Assembly: GCA_964452045.1 (NCBI GenBank)
Contig: CAYVKM010000097.1
Span: forward strand, 1 to 13,618
Length of the DNA stretch: 13,618 nt
Direction of reading: 5' to 3'
Source: CAYVKM01 sp964452045
GTDB lineage: Bacteria > Calditrichota > Calditrichia > RBG-13-44-9
This document shows positions 7,215-13,618 of this stretch, one piece after another (within the stretch, counting starts at the first letter, position 1; every line of letters starts with the position of its first letter). A program made the position numbers and the translations under genes. Under the pieces are notes generated by a model, which saw only the letters and a list, made by a program, of their open reading frames with translations, did no database searches and was not told where the DNA came from.

Positions 7215-9425
7215 ATGACCAAGGCAGGTACAATGTTTAATAACAAATTCAGGAAGATTAGAAATTTTGACGATTTTTGTAAATTGAGATATTTTTTCCG
7301 AGCTCTATCTGCAATAGGATATTTCGCCAGTGATTCATTGCTTGAAAAAAGCCTGCAGTATCTTACTTTCGCCCAAAAACAAAATATCGTAGATAAGCTC
7401 TCCAACCATGCAAGTTATCATAAATTGGATATTCAAATTCATCAGGAATTATGTCATGAAGAACTAGAGAACATGGATGAATTCCTGAAAAAAATGGCAG
7501 CGAGTTCTCATCTTGCCAGGAAGATGTTTATTGAAATACTATCAGAGCTTCAGGCACTTCTGGATAAATTTGAAAAAAGAAATCTGACATCTATTTTAAG
7601 AAAAAAAACGGAGGAAGTTACCAATCTGTTTGAGCTTAACAATACCGAAAAAGAGGTTTTACTATTATTTTATTATATTATTTCTGACATGTTCATAGAG
7701 ACATTGTTTGATGAGTTATGTGAAGCTCTGGATATCAGTCCGGGATATAACAATACTAACCGTTATATTCACCCGTTTTCCATTCTGATTGATTTAAACC
7801 GCAATGAAATCCGGCAGGTTTTTCACAAAAACGGGAAATTGTTCCGCTATCAGCTGGTTGACTCTGACTATGACTTGGCCCCGGAAATAAGTAGTTACCT
7901 GAACGGATACAGTCAAAAACCAATTATCCAGCACTATTTTAGTGAATATGAGGGGGAAGCTATTCCATTGCAGCAACATATTATACCGGAAGAATCCATT
8001 AATACAATACAACTTATGATTAATCGTCGTAAACCAGGGCAGGGAATAAATATTCTATTATATGGAGTGCCGGGAACCGGAAAAACTGAATTTGTGCGTT
8101 CTCTTGGCAGGCATTTGAACCGGAAGATTTTTGAAATAAAAAGGATGGACGAAAGTGAGAAGAAAGAAAAGAACAGGCATTTCCGAATTCAGGCATATTG
8201 GGCCTGTCAGAAAATCGTACATGATGCAGATTCTCTTATCGTCATGGACGAAGCTGATAATCTTCTTAATTCAGATTTTTCCTTTTTTTCTACCGAAGAT
8301 TCCGTTGACAAGGGATTGATGAATCAGATTCTGGATGAATCCAGCTTGGTGACAGTTTGGATAACCAACCGCTTTGAGGGTATCGATGAGAGTGTGAGAA
8401 GGCGTTTTGACTTCTCCATCCGATTTGAGAAACTGACGACCCGTCATCGCAGGCTGATTTGGAAAAATCGGCTTACATATTATAAGCTGCAAAAATATCT
8501 GAATGAGGAAAGTATACAAAATCTGGTTGAGGACTATGAATTAAGTGCCGGGGGCATAGACCTGGTTCTGCGAAATTTCGCCAAACTCCGGCACGATTCC
8601 GGAAATCATGATTTTTTGGAGAACCTTATCCAATCTCATTTAAACCTTATGAATTTAGATAAAGGACAGGTAAAAAAGTGGTCTGATATTAAAGAAAACT
8701 ATACCCTGGAAGGATTAAACATTAAGGGAGATATAAAATCCACCTTGAATTATATGGCCCGTTTTACCGAAAAGAGAAAATCAGATGTTCGGAAAAATAT
8801 TAATTGCTTTCTCTATGGGCCTCCCGGTAGCGGTAAGACTGAATTCGCACGATATCTTTCTCGACGTTTTAACCTGAAGCTTCTGGAAAAAAAGGGAAGT
8901 GACCTTCTCAGTCCTTATGTTGGAATGACTGAACAAAACATTGCAGCAGCTTTTCGGGAAGCGAATAGAGAGCAGGAAATGCTATTTATTGACGAGGTCG
9001 ACTCCTTCCTTTTCAGCAGGCAGCAAGCAGTACGGTCCTGGGAGGTCAGTATGATTAATGAATTGCTAGTTCAACTGGAAAACCATAACACTATTGTAAT
9101 TTGCGCGACCAATTTTAAAGATATTATGGACTCTGCAGCCATCCGGCGTTTTCAGTTTAAACTGCAGTTTGATTATTTAAAATCAGATGGGATAACCATT
9201 TTCTACGAAAAATTCTTCAAAAAACTGATTTGTTCTCCAATGCGGAAAATAGAAAAAAAGGAATTATTAAATCTGAATTATCTTACACCGGCAGATTTGG
9301 CCTTGGTTTACCAGCAAGCCGAGGTTATGGGGGCAAAAAAGTTAAAACATAACGATATTATAGAAATGTTGAGGCGTGAAATGAACTTAAAAAATGAAAA
9401 TATCAAACATTTTGGTTTTAATTAA
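7215..9425 (+). CDS. Double-AAA+ ATPase
   Basis: A 736-residue ATPase with a helical N-terminal region (about 1-270) and two AAA+ modules. Module 1: Walker A G284-VPGTGKT-291, Walker B IVMD345-E346, sensor-1 Asn in VTVWITNRF, and an arginine-rich VRRRFDF where the Arg finger is expected. Module 2: Walker A G535-PPGSGKT-542, Walker B LFID593-E594, sensor 1 in VICATNF, and IRRFQF. Both modules keep all ATP-binding and hydrolysis residues. The second is closer to classical AAA proteins (SPYVGMTEQNIAAAFREA resembles the pore-loop and following helix); the first looks diverged between the Walker motifs. I do not recognise the N-terminal domain. It is the first gene of the operon repressed, by inference, by the divergent WYL regulator, and DUF2779 follows 81 bases later. 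A role as motor, remodeller or infection sensor is inferred from context. Confidence 0.88.
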   Translation: MTKAGTMFNNKFRKIRNFDDFCKLRYFFRALSAIGYFASDSLLEKSLQYLTFAQKQNIVDKLSNHASYHKLDIQIHQELCHEELENMDEFLKKMAASSHLARKMFIEILSELQALLDKFEKRNLTSILRKKTEEVTNLFELNNTEKEVLLLFYYIISDMFIETLFDELCEALDISPGYNNTNRYIHPFSILIDLNRNEIRQVFHKNGKLFRYQLVDSDYDLAPEISSYLNGYSQKPIIQHYFSEYEGEAIPLQQHIIPEESINTIQLMINRRKPGQGINILLYGVPGTGKTEFVRSLGRHLNRKIFEIKRMDESEKKEKNRHFRIQAYWACQKIVHDADSLIVMDEADNLLNSDFSFFSTEDSVDKGLMNQILDESSLVTVWITNRFEGIDESVRRRFDFSIRFEKLTTRHRRLIWKNRLTYYKLQKYLNEESIQNLVEDYELSAGGIDLVLRNFAKLRHDSGNHDFLENLIQSHLNLMNLDKGQVKKWSDIKENYTLEGLNIKGDIKSTLNYMARFTEKRKSDVRKNINCFLYGPPGSGKTEFARYLSRRFNLKLLEKKGSDLLSPYVGMTEQNIAAAFREANREQEMLFIDEVDSFLFSRQQAVRSWEVSMINELLVQLENHNTIVICATNFKDIMDSAAIRRFQFKLQFDYLKSDGITIFYEKFFKKLICSPMRKIEKKELLNLNYLTPADLALVYQQAEVMGAKKLKHNDIIEMLRREMNLKNENIKHFGFN

Positions 9426-9506
9426 ATTTAAAAAATGCCTCATGAATGAAGTGTTTATTTACGATAACTAATAAATCAAGAAAGTATTGAATTGAAAAGG
9501 GAGAGA

Positions 9507-11513
9507 ATGAACCGTACTCGGCGATTCCTGACAAAAACGCTTTATGCTTTGGCAGAAGAGTGCCCCAGAAAGCTCTTTTATTATGGCAAAGAAGAGTATC
9601 CCAGCAGCAAAGAAAATAACGAGTTTCTGGAAGCCCTGGCAGAAGGAGGATTCCAGGTAGGTGCCCTGGCCCGTTGCTACTATCCGGAGGGAATTCTGAT
9701 TGACACCCTGGACTATGAAAAGGCATTGCAGCAGACCAATGAGCTGCTGAAAAAAGAAAATGTAACAATCTTTGAAGCTGCTATACGTTTTGAAGGATTC
9801 TTTATCCGGATTGACATCCTGGAGAAGAAGGGGAACCAGTTAAATTTGATAGAGGTCAAATCCAAATCGATTGACCAGCTGGAAGACAGCTTTTTTGACA
9901 AGAAAGGAAATTACATCGTAAGCGGCTGGCTGCCTTATCTGTACGATGTGGCTTTTCAAACCTGGGTATTGCAGAAGGCGCTTCCGGAATATTCAGTCTC
10001 GCCATATCTGATGCTGGCGGATAAAAACAAATACGCAAGTGTTGATGGATTAAATCAGCATTTCTTTTTAAAAAAGGATAACGGACGGACCGGGGTGGAA
10101 CTTAAAGGCGATATAAGCCCGGAAGCCCTTGGAGAACCTGTTCTCAGTCGTATAGATGTCCGGGAAGCGGTATTGAAGATTTGGGAAGGAAAAGAGATTA
10201 AACCGGATAAAAAAACTCCCGAGCAGGCGCTACCCTATGAAAAAAGAATCCGTGAGTATCTTGGTTATTATCAGAAAGACGAGCCCTGGTCCATTACCAT
10301 TGGTGTTAAATGTAAAAAATGTGAATACCGATTATCAGATAATGATGTTGAGGAAGGTCAAAAAATTGGATTTCGCAAATGCTGGAGAGAGGCGCTTGGT
10401 TGGGACGATAAACAGTTTTCCAAACCGCATGTCTTTGATATCTGGGATTATCGATCTACCGATAAATTAATGGAGAATGGAATCTACCTGATGGAGGAAC
10501 TGGATCCCGATCTGGTCTTTATGCAGGAGAAGAACGGCAAGGAAATTGATTTTAAAAGTGATCATGCCAGGCGGCAGCATTTACAGGTGACCAAGACCCT
10601 TGGTGAGGATAAATCCGAAGTTTTAGATCCTGCTTTGTTTGACGAAATGAAACAATGGATTTATCCGCTCCATTTCATCGATTTCGAGACCAGCATGGTG
10701 GCGATTCCCTTTACCAACCACCGGAGGCCTTATGATCAGATCGCATTTCAGTTCTCATGTCATACGGTTGATGAGGCAGGTCACTTTAAGCATGATGAAT
10801 GGATTTCAGCAACACCCGCTTATTTTCCAAATTTTGATTTTGTAAGGGAATTAAAGAAGGTTCTGGAAAAAGACAGCGGTACCATATTCCGTTATGCCAA
10901 TCATGAAAATACTGTCTTAAGGCAGGTACATACCCAACTGCTGGAAGCCAGGGACAGGGGACGAGGTGAAGCACCTGCTGATTGTGATGAACTGCTTGGA
11001 TTCATCGACCTGATAACCCGCTGGAAAGTAAAAAATGAAAAAGGCAAAGAGGATTATGAGTATGGAGACCGCTGCATGGTGGACATGCTGGAACTGGTGA
11101 AGAACTATTATTATCATCCGCAGATGGGGGGCTCCAATTCCATTAAGGCCGTTTTGCCCGCGGTATTTTCCAGCAGTGCGTTTATAAAAGAAAAATATTC
11201 CCGGCCATACAGCAGCAAAAATTATGATAAAATGATTTGGTACGTCCCTGAGCCAGTTACCGGAGAACCATTCGATCCCTATAAACTGTTGCCCCCGCTT
11301 TATGAAGACATTGACCTGGAACTAGATGAGCTGATTCTGGAAAGCGGTAATATTGAACAGGGCGGTGCGGCTATGGTTGCCTGGGCCCGCATGCAGTTTA
11401 CCGAAATGCAGCAGGAAGAACGAAAAGCAATTATTAAAGGACTTTTGAGATATTGCGAGCTGGATACCCTGGCAATGGAGATGATCTGGGAGCACTGGAA
11501 ATCCCTAGAATAG
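9507..11513 (+). CDS. DUF2779 protein: Cas4/RecB-like Fe-S nuclease fused to DnaQ-like exonuclease core
   Basis: A 668-residue protein. The N-terminal half is a PD-(D/E)XK nuclease: D103 in RIDILE, then E116-V-K118 in NLIEVKSKS. Four cysteines, C19 near the N-terminus and C269-x2-C272...C292 after the nuclease core, are placed as in Cas4/AddB-type nucleases that hold a 4Fe-4S cluster. The C-terminal half is the DUF2779 domain, with a DEDD-type exonuclease signature: D392-F-E394 in LHFIDFETS, RPYDQIAFQFS, RYANHENTVL, and D653 in YCELDTLAM. It is likely a DNA end-processing or DNA-degrading enzyme with two active centres. I prefer ATG 9507, which has AGGGAG just upstream; TTG 9492 would add five residues. 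Thirteen bases separate it from the next gene, so the two are co-transcribed. The specific substrate is unknown. Confidence 0.88.
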   Translation: MNRTRRFLTKTLYALAEECPRKLFYYGKEEYPSSKENNEFLEALAEGGFQVGALARCYYPEGILIDTLDYEKALQQTNELLKKENVTIFEAAIRFEGFFIRIDILEKKGNQLNLIEVKSKSIDQLEDSFFDKKGNYIVSGWLPYLYDVAFQTWVLQKALPEYSVSPYLMLADKNKYASVDGLNQHFFLKKDNGRTGVELKGDISPEALGEPVLSRIDVREAVLKIWEGKEIKPDKKTPEQALPYEKRIREYLGYYQKDEPWSITIGVKCKKCEYRLSDNDVEEGQKIGFRKCWREALGWDDKQFSKPHVFDIWDYRSTDKLMENGIYLMEELDPDLVFMQEKNGKEIDFKSDHARRQHLQVTKTLGEDKSEVLDPALFDEMKQWIYPLHFIDFETSMVAIPFTNHRRPYDQIAFQFSCHTVDEAGHFKHDEWISATPAYFPNFDFVRELKKVLEKDSGTIFRYANHENTVLRQVHTQLLEARDRGRGEAPADCDELLGFIDLITRWKVKNEKGKEDYEYGDRCMVDMLELVKNYYYHPQMGGSNSIKAVLPAVFSSSAFIKEKYSRPYSSKNYDKMIWYVPEPVTGEPFDPYKLLPPLYEDIDLELDELILESGNIEQGGAAMVAWARMQFTEMQQEERKAIIKGLLRYCELDTLAMEMIWEHWKSLE

Positions 11514-11526
11514 GAGATCCTATTTT

Positions 11527-11904
11527 ATGACAGTAAAAAAAGCAGAAGATCCTTTTGTTTTTACCTACATCCAGACCAAGGCAAAAACATATCTGGAGAT
11601 GGGACCCGACAAATACCGGGAGGAGGATTTTTTTCATATGCCGGATAAAGACTGGAGCAAATCGGATTTAAAGAATATTGAAAACTGTTTTCAAAAGTTT
11701 CTGGAAGGAAAAGGTTTAAGAAAAGATAATCCTGTAAAAGGAGTTGGCATTTCCGGTTTTTCAAATGCCATGGCTACTTTGCATTTTGGAATGGTTTCAC
11801 AAAAGGCGTCTAAAATAAAAGAAGGAATACTGGATGAAATGGTTTACCGGCACTTGGTAAGACCGGAAATGGAAGTTACTCTCTACAACATTGTTAATTA
11901 TTAA
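11527..11904 (+). CDS. Small unknown protein, 125 residues
   Basis: Begins at ATG 11527 with GGAGA a few bases upstream, 13 bases after the DUF2779 stop, so it is clearly in that operon. The protein is soluble-looking: a first half rich in acidic, basic and aromatic residues (TYLEMGPDKYREEDFFHMP, DWSKSDLKNIENCFQKFL) and a second half with a Gly/Ser segment VKGVGISGFSNAMATLHFG followed by a helical, charged end. No signal peptide, membrane segment or catalytic motif can be seen, and I do not recognise a family. As an operon member it could be a partner, inhibitor or specificity subunit of the DUF2779 nuclease; this is context only. Confidence 0.7.
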   Translation: MTVKKAEDPFVFTYIQTKAKTYLEMGPDKYREEDFFHMPDKDWSKSDLKNIENCFQKFLEGKGLRKDNPVKGVGISGFSNAMATLHFGMVSQKASKIKEGILDEMVYRHLVRPEMEVTLYNIVNY

Positions 11905-12006
11905 GAAATTTTAGTCATATCTAATAATTTAGAGTTTTACTATCAAAAACGTCTTAGAAAAAAACCATTTGTATTTATGTAATTTAAATTTATTGGATAA
12001 AATCAC

Positions 12007-12012
12007 GGGGAG
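12007..12012 (+). promoter_or_regulatory. Ribosome binding site for a TTG start
   Basis: GGGGAG eight bases before TTG 12021. No ATG lies near this position, so the site supports a TTG initiation codon for the following gene. Confidence 0.6.
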
Positions 12013-12020
12013 TAAAAATT

Positions 12021-12473
12021 TTGGAAGGTAAAATAAAGGCTGTACTCTGTGGTGTCGCCGGTGAATATTATGTGGCTGCTGAACTTTCTAGAAGGGGTTA
12101 TATAGCATCAATCACCCTGAGAAATTCGCCTGGAATCGATATTCTTGTTACAAATCAGAAGAATACAAAATCCGTTGGAATACAGGTAAAAACTAACCAG
12201 GGCAAATCCAAATCCTGGATCCTGAATAAAAAAGCTGAGGATTATCAATCCAAAGATCTGTATTACGTTTTCGTTAATTTAAACGAATTCGGCGAAAAAC
12301 CGAGTTTTCATATTGTACCCAGCGAACATGTATCTGAATCAGTTAAATTAAGCCATGGAAATTGGTTAAAATCTGAAGGTCGAAATGGTAAAACCCATAA
12401 AGATAATCCTATTCGCAAATTTTTAGATGATTCATTAAAATATCAAGAAAGATGGGATTTATTAGGATTGTAG
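12021..12473 (+). CDS. Small PD-(D/E)XK nuclease-fold protein (Holliday-resolvase-like)
   Basis: A 150-residue protein that begins at TTG. The order E15 (VAGEYYVAAELSRRGY), D40 (NSPGIDILVTN), Q55-V-K57 (GIQVKTNQG) is the signature of restriction-endonuclease-like folds of the Holliday-junction-resolvase/Mrr-like branch, with Q in place of the usual E. The C-terminal part, with KDLYYVFVNLNEF, FHIVPSEHV and WDLLGL, is typical of stand-alone proteins of this group that are commonly left unnamed in genomes. It stands 116 bases after the 125-residue protein and points the same way, so it may be an independent gene of the same island. Whether it cuts DNA, RNA or only binds is not visible. Confidence 0.78.
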   Translation: MEGKIKAVLCGVAGEYYVAAELSRRGYIASITLRNSPGIDILVTNQKNTKSVGIQVKTNQGKSKSWILNKKAEDYQSKDLYYVFVNLNEFGEKPSFHIVPSEHVSESVKLSHGNWLKSEGRNGKTHKDNPIRKFLDDSLKYQERWDLLGL

Positions 12474-12605
12474 AATTTTAATCGAATATAGTAATCTTAT
12501 TAATTAAAAATTAACATGAGATTATTTAGATATCATAAATACGAATAAAAAAAATGAAATATTATTACGAACTAACCAGAATAAAGACATGGTCAATTAA
12601 GAATC

Positions 12606-13121
12606 ATGAGACTGCACAGGTTAAAATCATACGGATTGGATAAAATAATAACAGATGCGGACGATCCCGGTTTATGGCAGGCAATACTATGTCGATATTG
12701 GCCAACGGCAGGTCATAAGAAGCTTCACGTTTCTGCGTTACGGTTTGGAATTGGTAAGGTGCGCAAAAAAAAGCCAAAACAGGGTAATATTAAAAATAAA
12801 ATTGAGGTAACCGGAATCTCCCGAAATCATTTGTGGCCGATCAATTTTCAGGAAGAATATTGTTTTACCCGAATCTCGGCGAGGAAACTCAAGCCGCTTA
12901 AGGCCGGGACCAATGATAAAGGAATGCGCATAGCTGATTTATATAAAAGACTCATGTTCCTTGATGTCACCCGACCGAGCCAGGGAAAGGATAGAGTCAA
13001 TATTCATCATGGTGGGAGCTTCGGACCACTGGCTGGTTGGGGAGCTGTAGTGGTATGGATAAAGAATGAAAATGGAGAGTGGATTGAAACGGATGAGATT
13101 TTGAGTAGATGGGTAAGCTGA
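12606..13121 (+). CDS. Unknown basic protein, 171 residues
   Basis: An open frame of 171 residues without a family I recognise. It has a strongly basic patch (GKVRKKKPKQGNIKNKIEV), a conserved-looking NHLWPINFQEEYCFTRISARKL, and a C-terminal RVNIHHGGSFGPLAGWG followed by hydrophobic VVVW, suggestive of a folded domain with a possible nucleic-acid-binding surface. There is no Shine-Dalgarno-like sequence before ATG 12606, so the start is uncertain and a weaker or later start is possible. It lies 132 bases after the PD-(D/E)XK gene and 183 bases before the restriction-like gene. The residue composition is that of a real protein, but coding status is not proven. Confidence 0.55.
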   Translation: MRLHRLKSYGLDKIITDADDPGLWQAILCRYWPTAGHKKLHVSALRFGIGKVRKKKPKQGNIKNKIEVTGISRNHLWPINFQEEYCFTRISARKLKPLKAGTNDKGMRIADLYKRLMFLDVTRPSQGKDRVNIHHGGSFGPLAGWGAVVVWIKNENGEWIETDEILSRWVS

Positions 13122-13193
13122 TAAATCTATCAATAATATGGATAAATGAATATAATATAGCATTATAAAGGCGATTAATCTAAATTTGAATTT

Positions 13194-13217
13194 TTTATTA
13201 TCGAAGTGGATAATAAA
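13194..13217. promoter_or_regulatory. Hairpin/palindrome upstream of the restriction-like gene
   Basis: A 9-bp perfect inverted repeat, TTTATTATC / GATAATAAA, around a six-base loop (13203-13208). It is too AT-rich and lacks a following T-run on the plus strand to be a strong terminator for the 171-residue gene. It could instead be an operator for the downstream gene. Confidence 0.4.
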
Positions 13218-13230
13218 GTTTCTTCTTAAC

Positions 13231-13240
13231 TTCGTACGAA
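13231..13240. promoter_or_regulatory. Perfect 10-bp palindrome TTCGTACGAA
   Basis: A perfect 10-base palindrome 65 bases before the start codon of the partial restriction-like gene, 13 bases after the hairpin at 13194-13217. Its position fits an operator for that gene. A single copy and short length leave room for chance. Confidence 0.3.
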
Positions 13241-13304
13241 AATGATTTAACTGAAAAAAATCTTTATAGTACATAAAACTTTAAACGTATAAATGGTGGT
13301 TAAT

Positions 13305-13618
13305 ATGGAAACTAAAATCATCAAGCAATATCTGGACAAACAAAAGATCAAGGTTTTAGAAACTTATGATTTTGAGCATAAAAAAGTAAAGTATTCGGAA
13401 AAGATAAAGGGCTGGAAGATTGATAAATTTAGGGGCGATGAAGAAATCGTCAGAGCATTTATTCTTGCCAAACTTGTAAATGAATTAGGATACAAACCCG
13501 AAAACATTGAACTTGAAAAGCAATATGATATTGGCAGACCAAAGGTAAATAAGCCGAGAATCGATATTATCGTCAGAGATGATAATGGAGACGCTTTCCT
13601 TTATATAGAACTCAAAAG
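13305..13618 (+). CDS. Restriction/modification-type protein, HsdR-like N-terminal nuclease domain (partial)
   Basis: Starts at ATG 13305 with GGTGG upstream and runs open off the right edge (104 codons seen). After a short lysine-rich lead, the segment DEEIVRAFILAKLVNELGY, then IELEKQYDIGR, RIDIIVRDD and LYIELK follows the layout of the N-terminal PD-(D/E)XK domain found in type I HsdR subunits and in fused type IIG/N-6 adenine methylase proteins: a helix that precedes the site, D in RIDIIV and E-x-K in IELK. The rest of the protein (helicase or methyltransferase) is outside the window, so the exact class is open. Together with the upstream genes it supports a defence-island setting. Confidence 0.72.
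   Translation, partial: METKIIKQYLDKQKIKVLETYDFEHKKVKYSEKIKGWKIDKFRGDEEIVRAFILAKLVNELGYKPENIELEKQYDIGRPKVNKPRIDIIVRDDNGDAFLYIELK

Noticed and set aside
9418..9768. 116-residue antisense frame over the start of the DUF2779 gene
   Set aside because: It lies opposite the N-terminal Cys and Fe-S region of a confident gene and has no family features.
12554..12643. 29-residue open frame overlapping the start of the 171-residue gene
   Set aside because: No ribosome binding site, very short, no continuation after its stop; most likely chance, although a frameshifted upstream start of the next gene cannot be fully excluded.

Overview
The window looks like a piece of a bacterial chromosome from the Bacteroidota/Ignavibacteriota/Calditrichota side of the tree. 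Two things suggest this: a decayed type IX secretion (Por) C-terminal sorting domain at 3791-3977, of the 'LKIFNIGGEEVATLVSG' type, and a cluster of short palindromic intergenic repeats (2302-2475) of a kind I recall from those genomes. The assignment is an inference from motifs; no rRNA, tRNA or housekeeping marker is present.

Layout. (a) 1-2116, minus strand: a lipoprotein-type M16 (insulinase-like) zinc metallopeptidase that runs off the left edge. (b) 2117-2868: an AT-rich gene-poor stretch with a 290-bp repeat cluster bounded by an inverted repeat, a sigma70-like promoter and a possible 49-residue gene remnant. (c) 2869-3726, plus strand: an exported alpha/beta hydrolase. (d) 3791-3977: the sorting-domain remnant, which abuts (e) a minus-strand operon 6871-3974: WYL-domain transcriptional regulator, DUF2130 coiled-coil/PD-(D/E)XK protein, and a GIY-YIG-like nuclease gene interrupted by an in-frame TGA. 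(f) 6872-7214: a divergent control region with two matching palindromes (CGACA-N5-TGTCG), each lying on a promoter-like element. (g) 7215-11904, plus strand: a double-AAA+ ATPase, a large DUF2779 nuclease (Cas4/RecB-like Fe-S nuclease plus DnaQ-like exonuclease core), and a small unknown protein. (h) 12021-13618, plus strand: a small PD-(D/E)XK-type protein with a TTG start, an unknown basic protein, and the start of a gene that resembles the HsdR-type N-terminal nuclease domain of restriction-modification enzymes.

From about 3974 rightward the window reads as a defence island: a WYL regulator of the class known to control BREX/CBASS-type loci (BrxR, CapW), at least four nuclease-fold proteins, a AAA+ motor, and a restriction-modification-like gene at the right edge. 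The most interesting hypothesis is that the WYL regulator represses a divergent system made of the double-AAA+ ATPase, the DUF2779 dual nuclease and the small 125-residue protein. In that model the ATPase would be the motor or sensor and DUF2779 the DNA-degrading effector. I do not recognise this combination as a named defence system. That is a statement about my knowledge, not a database result.
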